This document shows positions 34,698 through 43,500 of a stretch of 64,000 bases of DNA, piece after piece. The stretch is from contig JAUJEB010000006.1 of the NCBI GenBank assembly GCA_030442055.1, positions 558,001-622,000 on the forward strand. The letters are read 5' to 3'. The translations under genes were made by a program, and so were the position numbers. This stretch comes from Agaribacillus aureus. GTDB lineage: Bacteria > Bacteroidota > Bacteroidia > Cytophagales > Cyclobacteriaceae. The notes beneath the pieces were generated by a model. It searched no databases, was not told the origin of the DNA, and saw only the letters and a list, made by a program, of their open reading frames with translations. The stretch's first letter is position 1, and each line of letters begins with the position of its first letter.

Positions 34698-34733
34698 CAC
34701 TTACTGCTAAAAATTCGTAAGTGATCTTTTTTT
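34698..34733 (+). terminator. Terminator after the tRNA remnant
   Basis: CACTTAC (34698-34704), 12-base loop, GTAAGTG (34717-34723), ATC, then seven T. Position relative to the tRNA remnant mirrors that of the terminator at 29053-29081 after the intact tRNA-Arg. Confidence 0.6.
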
Positions 34734-34898
34734 GATATACAACCAGTTTTACTTCTTTCCTTTGGGAAAAAGGAGAAAGAGTAGATGCCACTTTCTTTAG
34801 TTTTTAAAAACAGATTTTATCCACAACTTTTAAGGACCATTTTATATTAGACGCAAAGCGCTAATGATTTTTTGGACGTATCTGTTTTTACGATTTCC

Positions 34899-34961
34899 AT
34901 GCCATTTTGAATGATTTGTATACCGTTTTGATTGATTTGAGTACCAGTTTGGCTGATGGTT
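34899..34961. repeat. Three 21-bp tandem repeats
   Basis: Units at 34899, 34920 and 34941 share the frame (A/G)T(A/G)CC(A/G)TTTTG(A/-)(A/T)TGATTTG(T/A), each ending near TGATTTG or TGATGG. The last unit overlaps the first possible ATG (34956) of the next gene, which makes a start further downstream more likely. Confidence 0.6.
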
Positions 34962-37900
34962 TCCCTAGTTTTGAAGATGCTAAAATTGGGTCTAAACAAA
35001 CGTTATTACGTGAATTCAAACTTTTTCAAAGAAATAAATCATAAAACCAGGAAGCTGTTAATGTTAACATTGACATTAGGTGTGGCCGTAGCCGTGTTGT
35101 TCCAATGTACCAACAAAAACCCGACGGCCATTCCCGAAACTATTGATTTTAACTTTGATGTCAGGCCGATATTAGTTCAAAAATGTTATCACTGTCATGG
35201 ACCTGATCCAAGTAGTCGTAAAGCTAACCTGCGCCTTGACACGTTTGAAGGGGCCACTGCTTTGCTGGAGGAGGGTACCAGGGCTATAGTGCCCGGGTAT
35301 CCAGGCAAAAGTGAATTAATAGAACGTATTGCTCACGTCGACCCTGATATGAAAATGCCTCCCCCGGAATCAAACCTCGAGCTAAGCCAATACGAAATAG
35401 AGATCTTGAAAAAATGGATAGACCAGGGAGCTGAATGGAAACCTCACTGGGCATTTATCAAGCCGGAATTGAAAGAACCAGTAGCATTTGATCCCGGTCA
35501 ATCGGCCAATCAAATTGATGACTTCATTTTAGAGAAAGTCAAACAAAACGGATTAGAACCGGAACCAATAGCCGATAAGAATACACTTGTACGAAGGGTT
35601 TCATATTTACTAACCGGACTACCTCCCACTGCTGAGATGATTGATGAATATATCTCAGATCAAAACCCGGATGCCTACGAAAAAATGGTAGATCGTTATT
35701 TAGGCTCAGCTGATTTTGGGGAAAGGTGGGCACGGCATTGGATGGACGTTGTACGATATGCTGAAACCAAGGGGCATGAATTTGATTATCCCATAATCGG
35801 TGCGTGGAAGTATCGCGATTACCTAATAAGGGCTTTTAACAATGATATACCCTACGATCAACTGGTTAAGGAACACCTGGCAGGGGATATGGTGGATGCT
35901 GTCAGGTGGAACCCTGAAAATGGGATCAACGAATCCCAGCTAGGAACGGTCTTTTATGCACTGAGCGAAGGTACCCATAGCCCGGTAGATATCCGGAAGG
36001 ACGAAGCTGACAGGATTGACAACATGATCGACGTAACTACAAAGACATTTCAGGGACTCACTGTTTCCTGCGCAAGGTGTCATGATCACAAGTTTGACCC
36101 CATCCCCACAGCCGACTATTATGCCCTCTATGGTGTAATGGAAAGCAGTAGGTTCTCCCTAAAACCTGCCAACTTCACTGCTGAAAAAATGGAAGACCTT
36201 GGTGAGATAGAGGCGCTAAAAGACTCGGTGAGAAGCATGATTGGGAGGTTATGGCTGAGTGAGTACGGCACCGTTTCGGGAAATCAGGTAATTAATTCGG
36301 AAGAATCAAAGATAAAGCCCCGGGAAAAGAAGGGTGAATACCAAATAATGGCGGATTTCAGAGGTGATGACCTGGACGGATGGAAAAGTGACGGATTAGC
36401 ATTTGGAGAAAAAACAACGCTTGGTGAGCCGGTATTTGATAACCAGGGAAGGAATCTGGTGGGTATTGCCGAAGGAAAAGCGACAAGCCGGATGATAGCC
36501 AAAGGTCTATATGGCGTATTAAGGTCACCCAACTTTGTCATTGACAAAGACTTTATTGGGGTCAAAGCGCTTGGCGAAAATGCCACGATAAGAATTATCG
36601 TTGATAATTTTCAGCTAATCCAATATCCAATCTATGGAGGACTGGATAAAAAGGTGAATAGCGGGAAATGGAAGCATATAACGTTTGACGTGGCTGCCTG
36701 GAAAGGACATAAAGCGTACATCGAGATCTTACCGGGATTTTACAAAAAACAAGCTTATAAATTACCTCAAAATGCCTACGTAGATGTTGAATATGTCATC
36801 ACCTTTGACGACGAATGGCCTCAATCGGTTGAACTCATCCGGTCAGACAAGGCAGATCCCCAACAAGCCATACAGGATTGGGCTGCCGATAAATGCTCTC
36901 CACAGCAAGTTAAATTGCTGAATAACCTCCTGGGCCGGAATTTGCTTAGCAAACAGTTTCCAAAAACCGATCAATTCCTTGAAAGAAACAAGCAACTCGC
37001 CAGTAAACTTGATGATTCGTCCTATTTTGCCGGAGTAGAAGATGGATATGGGATTAACAGTCACATTTTCAACAGGGGTAATCACAATGATCTCTCAGCC
37101 GAACCTGTTCCGCGAGGTTTTCTATCTGCTATTTCCTCCGAAAGTCCGGCATTTGGATCACCTGGAAGTGGGCGAATGGAACTGGTCGATGCTATTCTTG
37201 ATCCTGATAACCCATTGACCTCACGGGTAATGGTTAACAGAATATGGCATCATCTGTTTGGAAGGGGTATCGTAGAGACGGTGGACAATTTTGGCCTCCA
37301 GGGAAAGTTGCCTACACATCCTGAATTACTTGATTACCTGGCCTTTAAATTTCAAAATGAGGGGTGGTCGATCAAGAAAATGATAAAATTCATTGTAATG
37401 TCAAATACCTTCAGAAGATCGGTAAACGTTGCAGAGCATACGCAACAAATCGATCCAGGCAACTTGTGGTTGTCCCATTTTCCAATTCGGAGATTGGAAT
37501 CCGAAGCAATCAGGGATGGTCTTCTGGCGATTAGCGGTAATTTAGATACAGCGAGGTATGGCCCCCCCGTGCCTGTTTACCTCACGTCGTTTATGAAAGG
37601 CCGCGGCAGACCTAAAAATTCCGGCCCCCTTGATGGAAATGGACGAAGAAGTATTTACCTGGAGGTGCGCCGTAACTTTCTTCAACCTATGATGCTTACA
37701 TTTGACCGGCCCATCCCTTTTTCGACATTTGGCAAAAGAAATGTCACTAACGTGCCGGCCCAGTCCCTGATTCTGATGAATGATCCTTTTGTAATTCATC
37801 AGGCGGAGGTAATGGCTAAAAATCTAATGAACCTTGAAAATATGGGTGTGGAGGAAAGGCTAAGGTGGATATATACCAGAGCACTTGGCAGGCAACCAAT

Positions 37901-38051
37901 TCAGGTGGAGTTGCAACAGGCAAAAACCTTTATCAGCACGCTGGCACAGTCTCACGAGGTAAAAGAGGCCGATATATTGAATAGTACCCCGGTATGGAAG
38001 GACTATTGTCATTCTGTTTTTAATTTAAAGGAATTTATTTATTTACTCTAA
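34956..38051 (+). CDS. Planctomycete-type cytochrome c / DUF1549 / DUF1553 protein
   Basis: 1031 residues from 34956; ATGs at 34977 and 35061 are alternatives, the latter placing a lipoprotein-type segment (AVAVLFQC) at the very N-terminus and having AGGA eight bases upstream. Domain order: PSCyt1 haem c domain with CYHCH (Cys77, Cys80, His81), PSCyt2/DUF1549 at ~165-400 (FGERWARHWMDVVRYAETKGHEFDYP, second motif CARCHDHKFDPIP at 372-376), a beta-sandwich insert (~440-640, possible carbohydrate-binding), and PSD1/DUF1553 at ~715-1000 (PLTSRVMVNRIWHHLFGRGIVETVDNFG). Abundant in Planctomycetes and some Bacteroidota; usually exported. Biochemical function unproven; redox or sulfated-glycan catabolism is suspected. 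The stop overlaps the next start (TAATG). Confidence 0.9.
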   Translation: MVSLVLKMLKLGLNKRYYVNSNFFKEINHKTRKLLMLTLTLGVAVAVLFQCTNKNPTAIPETIDFNFDVRPILVQKCYHCHGPDPSSRKANLRLDTFEGATALLEEGTRAIVPGYPGKSELIERIAHVDPDMKMPPPESNLELSQYEIEILKKWIDQGAEWKPHWAFIKPELKEPVAFDPGQSANQIDDFILEKVKQNGLEPEPIADKNTLVRRVSYLLTGLPPTAEMIDEYISDQNPDAYEKMVDRYLGSADFGERWARHWMDVVRYAETKGHEFDYPIIGAWKYRDYLIRAFNNDIPYDQLVKEHLAGDMVDAVRWNPENGINESQLGTVFYALSEGTHSPVDIRKDEADRIDNMIDVTTKTFQGLTVSCARCHDHKFDPIPTADYYALYGVMESSRFSLKPANFTAEKMEDLGEIEALKDSVRSMIGRLWLSEYGTVSGNQVINSEESKIKPREKKGEYQIMADFRGDDLDGWKSDGLAFGEKTTLGEPVFDNQGRNLVGIAEGKATSRMIAKGLYGVLRSPNFVIDKDFIGVKALGENATIRIIVDNFQLIQYPIYGGLDKKVNSGKWKHITFDVAAWKGHKAYIEILPGFYKKQAYKLPQNAYVDVEYVITFDDEWPQSVELIRSDKADPQQAIQDWAADKCSPQQVKLLNNLLGRNLLSKQFPKTDQFLERNKQLASKLDDSSYFAGVEDGYGINSHIFNRGNHNDLSAEPVPRGFLSAISSESPAFGSPGSGRMELVDAILDPDNPLTSRVMVNRIWHHLFGRGIVETVDNFGLQGKLPTHPELLDYLAFKFQNEGWSIKKMIKFIVMSNTFRRSVNVAEHTQQIDPGNLWLSHFPIRRLESEAIRDGLLAISGNLDTARYGPPVPVYLTSFMKGRGRPKNSGPLDGNGRRSIYLEVRRNFLQPMMLTFDRPIPFSTFGKRNVTNVPAQSLILMNDPFVIHQAEVMAKNLMNLENMGVEERLRWIYTRALGRQPIQVELQQAKTFISTLAQSHEVKEADILNSTPVWKDYCHSVFNLKEFIYLL

Positions 38052-39499
38052 TGGGAAAATCGAATCATATTATCCATAAACCCGTTACCCGAAGGGAAAT
38101 GTTGGGTATGTGCAAAGGTGGCTTTGGCTCCCTGGCATTTGTAAGTCTGTTTGGCGGTATCTCCTCGGCTTGTAAACAACTGGATGAACCTAAGTCAGTG
38201 CTGACCCAACTGGGACAGACACCCCACTACGTACCCAAAGCCAAAAATGTCATTTTCCTTTACATGGATGGCGGTGTTTCGCAGGTAGATTCTTTCGATC
38301 CGAAACCCAGGCTTGATAAAGAAAATGGAGAAGATCCGAACAAAAAATTCAAAGTTGACGCCACCCAATTTGGGAACGTTGGCAAGATACTGAAAAGCCC
38401 CTGGAAATTTAAGCAGTATGGAGAATGTGGAATGCCCGTGAGTGAACTGTTTCCACATATAGCCACCTGCGTTGATGATATTGCTCTGGTGAGATCTATG
38501 GTCTCCAATTTTCCGGAACACACTAATGCCAATTACTTTCTCCATACCGGTAGCGGTATTCAGGGCAGACCTAGCATGGGCGCGTGGGTGACGTATGGCT
38601 TGGGAAGTGAAAACAATAATCTGCCCGGTTATGTGGTATTGGATGGGGGGCTGATCCCTCCGGGAGGATTGGATAATTTCAAAAGTGGTTTCCTTCCTGC
38701 TTCTTATCAGGCGTCTATTCTAAAAGCCGGTCCGTTACCGCTCGCCAATATTAAACCAACAGAGACACAGGAAGGGCTTCAAGAGCAAAAATTGCGGTTT
38801 ATTAAACAGTTGGATGGTAGTTTAATAGGAAACCTGGGACACGCCGACGCCGTGGAGTCAGCTATTTCCAATTACGAGCTTGCTTACAAAATGCAATCAT
38901 CTGTCCCTGAGCTTACGGAATTTTCAAGTGAATCTGAGGCCACTAAAAAACTGTATGGTTTGGATTCGGATGATCCGCACACAAGAAGCTATGGTTCGCA
39001 ATGCCTGCTGGCCAGAAGACTCATAGAAAGAGGGGTGAGGTTTGTGGAGGTGACCTGTCCCAAAGTAAGTGCCGACCGGTGGGATCAGCACGGCAATCTA
39101 AAAGATGGGCACGAAAGAAACGCCCATGCGGTAGACCAGCCGATTGCTGGTCTTTTAAAAGACCTGAGAGTCCGTGGTATGATGGAAGAGACGCTCGTAA
39201 TCTGGACTGGCGAATTTGGACGCACACCATTTGCTCAGGGGACCAATGGCCGGGATCATAACCCCTCTGCCTTTAGCATGTGGATGGCCGGAGCCGGTGT
39301 GAAAGGCGGTACTATATTTGGAAGAACTGATGATTACGGCTATCGGGTAATTGAAAATGAAGTTACTGTGCACGACATCCACGCTACCATGCTACACCTT
39401 TTAGGTGTTGATCATGAAAGGCTAACATTCCGTTTCGGGGGCCGTGACGTACGGTTGACAGACGTGCATGGCCACATCGTACATGATATTTTGGCATAA
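38051..39499 (+). CDS. DUF1501 domain-containing exported protein
   Basis: 482 residues. The N-terminus has a Tat-like twin-arginine segment (VTRREMLGMCKGGFGSLAF) with a possible lipobox SSAC. The body is an alkaline-phosphatase/sulfatase-fold relative, DUF1501: NVIFLYMDGGVSQVDSFDPKP, ALVRSMVSNFPEHTNANYFLHTG, GRPSMGAWVTYGLGSENNNLPGYVVL, VIWTGEFGRTPFAQGTNGRDHNP, MLHLLGVDHERLTFRFGGRDVRLTDV. It overlaps the preceding gene by one base, the fixed partner arrangement DUF1549/DUF1553-DUF1501 known from Planctomycetes. It probably acts in the periplasm together with the cytochrome protein. Confidence 0.93.
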   Translation: MGKSNHIIHKPVTRREMLGMCKGGFGSLAFVSLFGGISSACKQLDEPKSVLTQLGQTPHYVPKAKNVIFLYMDGGVSQVDSFDPKPRLDKENGEDPNKKFKVDATQFGNVGKILKSPWKFKQYGECGMPVSELFPHIATCVDDIALVRSMVSNFPEHTNANYFLHTGSGIQGRPSMGAWVTYGLGSENNNLPGYVVLDGGLIPPGGLDNFKSGFLPASYQASILKAGPLPLANIKPTETQEGLQEQKLRFIKQLDGSLIGNLGHADAVESAISNYELAYKMQSSVPELTEFSSESEATKKLYGLDSDDPHTRSYGSQCLLARRLIERGVRFVEVTCPKVSADRWDQHGNLKDGHERNAHAVDQPIAGLLKDLRVRGMMEETLVIWTGEFGRTPFAQGTNGRDHNPSAFSMWMAGAGVKGGTIFGRTDDYGYRVIENEVTVHDIHATMLHLLGVDHERLTFRFGGRDVRLTDVHGHIVHDILA

Positions 39500-39525
39500 C
39501 ACAACTTTCTAATAATCATAATTTA

Positions 39526-40509
39526 ATGCAAACTAATGCAACTACTAAACCTATGGGGATGAATAATTTTAGAATGCTCGCTTTGATAATGTCACTACTA
39601 AGTGTGGGGACCATGTCCTGCCAAAAGGGTAAAACGGCGACCTCCGATGGAAAGGAACCCGAAATTAAAAAGATTACCCATTCGTTTTTTGTGGCGGGGC
39701 CACAATTTACCGGCATCATTGATGAACAGGGCAATAAGATGTGGGACGCAGAAAGAAAAGGTGCAAGAGATGGCTACGTACTTTCAAATGGAAACATACT
39801 CATATGCTGGGCCGATGAAGTCCGGGAATATGATCATAATAAGCAAGTTATTTTTAGCTTTAAGCGAAGTGCTTCTCACCATGAACTGGGCACGGCAGTA
39901 CGGCTTGAAAACGGGAATACGCTGATTACCGAATCCAGTGAGAACCCCAGACTTTTAGAGGTCGATAATTCCGGAACTATTGTGGTGTCTGTCGCTCTTC
40001 AACCGGAAACCGACAATATCCACATGCAAACCCGCATGGCCAGAAAATTGGAGAACGGTAACTATCTTGTTCCTCATTTGCTTGCTTTTGCGGTTAAAGA
40101 ATATACCCCTTCGGGTGAAGTGGTAAAAACTTTGAAGACCGATCTTCCGGAACTGGGGGGAAGGGAAGCAGAAAATTGGCCTTTTACCGCTATCAGACTG
40201 GAAAACGGCAATACTTTAATCAACCTCACGCACGGAAATAAGGTTGTGGAAATGGATAGCTCCGGAGCTGTTGTTTGGAAAGTGTCAAACGAAGATGTGG
40301 AAGGCAACCCGTTTAAGGATCCTTGCGGGGCGCAACGCCTGCCAAATGGAAACACGGTAATAGCCAGTTATGGAGCCAAAGACGGTATTAAACTTTTTGA
40401 ATTGACACCACAGAAAGAAATAGTGTGGTCATATGAAGGTTACCGGGTACATGATTTTCAAATCCTTACTACCAATGGGTTACCAATAGAGGGGGTCCCT
40501 ATGAAATAA
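39526..40509 (+). CDS. PQQ-like beta-propeller lipoprotein
   Basis: 327 residues with a lipoprotein signal (SVGTMSC); the start may be 39526 or one of the ATGs at 39553 or 39559. Seven or so repeats centred on xLxNGNTLI (YVLSNGNILI, RLENGNTLITESS, KLENGNYLVPHL, RLENGNTLINLTHG, RLPNGNTVIASYG) predict a beta-propeller of the arylsulfotransferase/PQQ-like kind. It lies 26 bp after the DUF1501 gene and is probably co-transcribed. Likely a surface or periplasmic binding protein; ligand unknown. Confidence 0.83.
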   Translation: MQTNATTKPMGMNNFRMLALIMSLLSVGTMSCQKGKTATSDGKEPEIKKITHSFFVAGPQFTGIIDEQGNKMWDAERKGARDGYVLSNGNILICWADEVREYDHNKQVIFSFKRSASHHELGTAVRLENGNTLITESSENPRLLEVDNSGTIVVSVALQPETDNIHMQTRMARKLENGNYLVPHLLAFAVKEYTPSGEVVKTLKTDLPELGGREAENWPFTAIRLENGNTLINLTHGNKVVEMDSSGAVVWKVSNEDVEGNPFKDPCGAQRLPNGNTVIASYGAKDGIKLFELTPQKEIVWSYEGYRVHDFQILTTNGLPIEGVPMK

Positions 40510-40599
40510 CTATATACTATCCTTATATCAATTATTCCCTGTTTTGTTGGAAATTGAGGATTGAAATGATCACTTTTGAAATCAAAACGTTTTTATGGT

Positions 40600-43500
40600 A
40601 TGATGAGAAAGTCGGTTGTCATAGGCTTGTTGATAATGATTTGTTTACAGGTACATGCGCAGCGATATATTGCGGATATTGATAATATGACTGTCGACCA
40701 TGGATTACCTGACAATTCAGTGTATTGTTTTTACCAGGACCACTTTGGGTTCATTTGGATAGGTACCCATACCGGTATTAGCCGGTTTGATGGATACGCG
40801 TTCAAACACTTTCAACTCAGCACCGGAAATGAATCGCCTTCACCGGTTGTTGAAATTATCGGAGACGATCATGACAATTTGTGGATAGCAACACGGGGGT
40901 CGGGATTGTATCAACTGAACCTCCAAACACATGAATTAAGTCCATACGTTGTCGCCGATATGGATCTGGGCGAGAATATTTTCGATATTTATAAGTCATC
41001 CGGCCAAACACTGTGGACAGCCTCGGACAAGGGAATTTTCAGGATGGAAAAAGTGTCCGGTAATCATCCAGTCCCTCGATTTATTCAGCTTTCCACTGGT
41101 CAACATGGACAGAGGGTGGATGGAGATATCCGCCATATTGGGGAAAACAATACCGGACATTTATTATTTTCATCTTACAATAATATTCTATACCAATCAT
41201 ATTCAAATATTACCGATACGCTTGTACGTGACATTTCATGCAGGATAATTTTATCCAACTATCATATTCAACACCTGCTGCGTGACAACAAAAGAGAAAC
41301 GATATGGATGGGTACGTCTAATGAGGGCCTGCTGATGATGGATAGCTCCGAAAATGTTTCAAACTTCAGGCACCTTGAGGCAGATAAAAGCACGCTAAGC
41401 CAGAATAATATCACCGGTCTGGCGCAAGATCACAATGGCAATATATGGATAGCTACAAGCAACAGGGGTATTAATTGGCTTCAGAACCTATCCGGGTCAC
41501 AGGAGGGATACTTTATAAATAGTAATAATGCGGCACGGCTGTTGAAATATCAGAAGACTTTTGAGGTATTCAACCGACTTGCTGATTACAATATTCGCGC
41601 ATTATTCGTTGATGATAAGGATATATTATGGATTGGTACTCAAAATAACGGATTGATCAAGGTAACATTTAAAAAGGAGGTTTTTCGACACTTTCAACAA
41701 GACTCGCATATCGATAACACACTTGCTCATAGGGATATTAGCTTTCCAAAGATTACCAGAGATGGTGGGCTTTGGATTGGGACGTGGGGTGGTGGCTTAC
41801 ACTACCTGAGCCCGGTAGAGTCGTCAAAGCCAAACCCTGAATATAAACGGTTTTATCCTGTGGAAGGGGATAGCACAAGTATCAGTTTTCACAGGGTCTT
41901 TCCCGTATTCGAGGACAGGAAAGAGATCCTATGGTTGGGCACAAATGGTGGAGGGCTTAATAAGTTGACCAAAGATCAGCGAACAAAAGACCGCCCTAAG
42001 TTTAAACGTTATCAACACGATCCATCCAATAACCATTCCATTAGTGACAATACTATACGTTCAATCTGTGAAGATAGCAAGGGAAACATATGGATTGGAA
42101 CCAACAAGGGGTTGAATAAATTAATGCCATTACAGGATGGCTTCTTACGATACCTGGACACATTGGTCATTCATGAAATTGTGGAGGATCAATCGGGAAC
42201 GTTATGGTTGGGAACCCAAAATAATGGATTGGTGTCCTGGAATCCGGTACTCAATGCGTCCCGGCAGTACCGGTATCAGGCAGTCAATGGAACCAAACAG
42301 CCAATACACAATGTCCGGCATGTAATTATTGACCGGTCAGGAGTACTCTGGCTGGGCGCTACCACCGGGTTGTTTTCATTCAATCCCGACAGTGAAGTAT
42401 TCAAGCATTACACCGGAGTGGACGGTATAGCAATCCGCGCTATTGAAAGCATCCAAATAGACTATAAAAACCGATTGTGGATTGGTTCAGCGGAGGATGG
42501 CCTCTTTGTGTATGAACCGGAAGAGGAACGGTTTACAAGTTTCAAAATGACCCAGGGAAGAATGAGTAACAGCTTTACCCAGGGGTCATCGCAAAGCCAG
42601 GATGGGGTAATGTTTTTCGGAAGTAGAAATGGGTTTTATAGTTTTCATCCCGATAGTGTTGTCATTGGACATACACTGCCGCAGACATTTATTACTGAAG
42701 TAAAGGCTGGGGAGAAACAATTACCGGAAGAAATAATCTATCAACTGAATCGACAGCGCCCTTTACCTTTAAGGTTTAACTATGATGAAAAAGTGATTTC
42801 AATATCATTTTCTCATCTTTCTTATTCTCCGAATAACCCTATAAGATATACCTACATTCTGAAAGGAGTTGATAACCAATGGAATACCACCAATGTTGGC
42901 GAGCATCGTATTACCTATTCCAATTTACAACCCGGTGATTACACATTTAGCGTTAAGGCTGCCTATCAAAATCTATCTGGTAAATCTGCCATATTGCCAA
43001 TTGTTATCAGCCCTCCGTGGTGGAAAACATGGTGGAGTTACACGCTGGCGGGTACTTTGTTCATTTTTATAGTTTTTAGAATTCGACAATACAGAAAAAG
43101 GTTAAGAAATGAAAGTGAAAGGCGTTTTAAAGAAAAATTAGAGAGGGAAAAAGAGGAACGACTGCAGCAAATGAAGCTTGAGTTATTTACCAACATCTCC
43201 CATGAAATCAAAACGCCATTGACCCTCATAAAAGCTCCGGTGGAGAACCTGTTAAATTCTCAGGAATTAACTGAGAAAAACACAAAATATGCTTCTTTGA
43301 TCAAATCAAATACCGAAAGACTTTTGCGGCTAACCAATCAACTGCTGGATTACAGAAAAGTAAGCCTAAACAAAATGCCAGTCAAATACGAGGCACTGGA
43401 TTTAGTGGGGATCTTAGAACAGGTTTGTTACCTCTTCACAGAGTTAGCTATAAAAAATGATATAAATTTCATCCTTGAATCCAATGTGACGAGTCTGGTG

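Larger units (their letters stand above)
29082..34733. mobile_element. tRNA-Arg-associated genomic island made of single-gene cassettes
   Basis: A 5.6-kb accessory block between the tRNA-Arg terminator and a degenerate tRNA 3' end with its own terminator (34653-34733). It carries three unrelated genes (zinc-finger nuclease, AbiEi-Fic fusion, APH-type kinase), each followed by a tRNA-T-arm-like repeat in the tRNA's orientation. The block is visibly AT-richer than its flanks. No integrase or transposase gene is present, so it would be a decayed or non-autonomous element. The island interpretation is inference from repeats and gene content. Confidence 0.6.

Noticed and set aside
29045-34733. Integrase, transposase or insertion-sequence gene in the island
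   Set aside because: I looked for tyrosine-recombinase, serine-recombinase and DDE motifs in all three genes and between them and found none.
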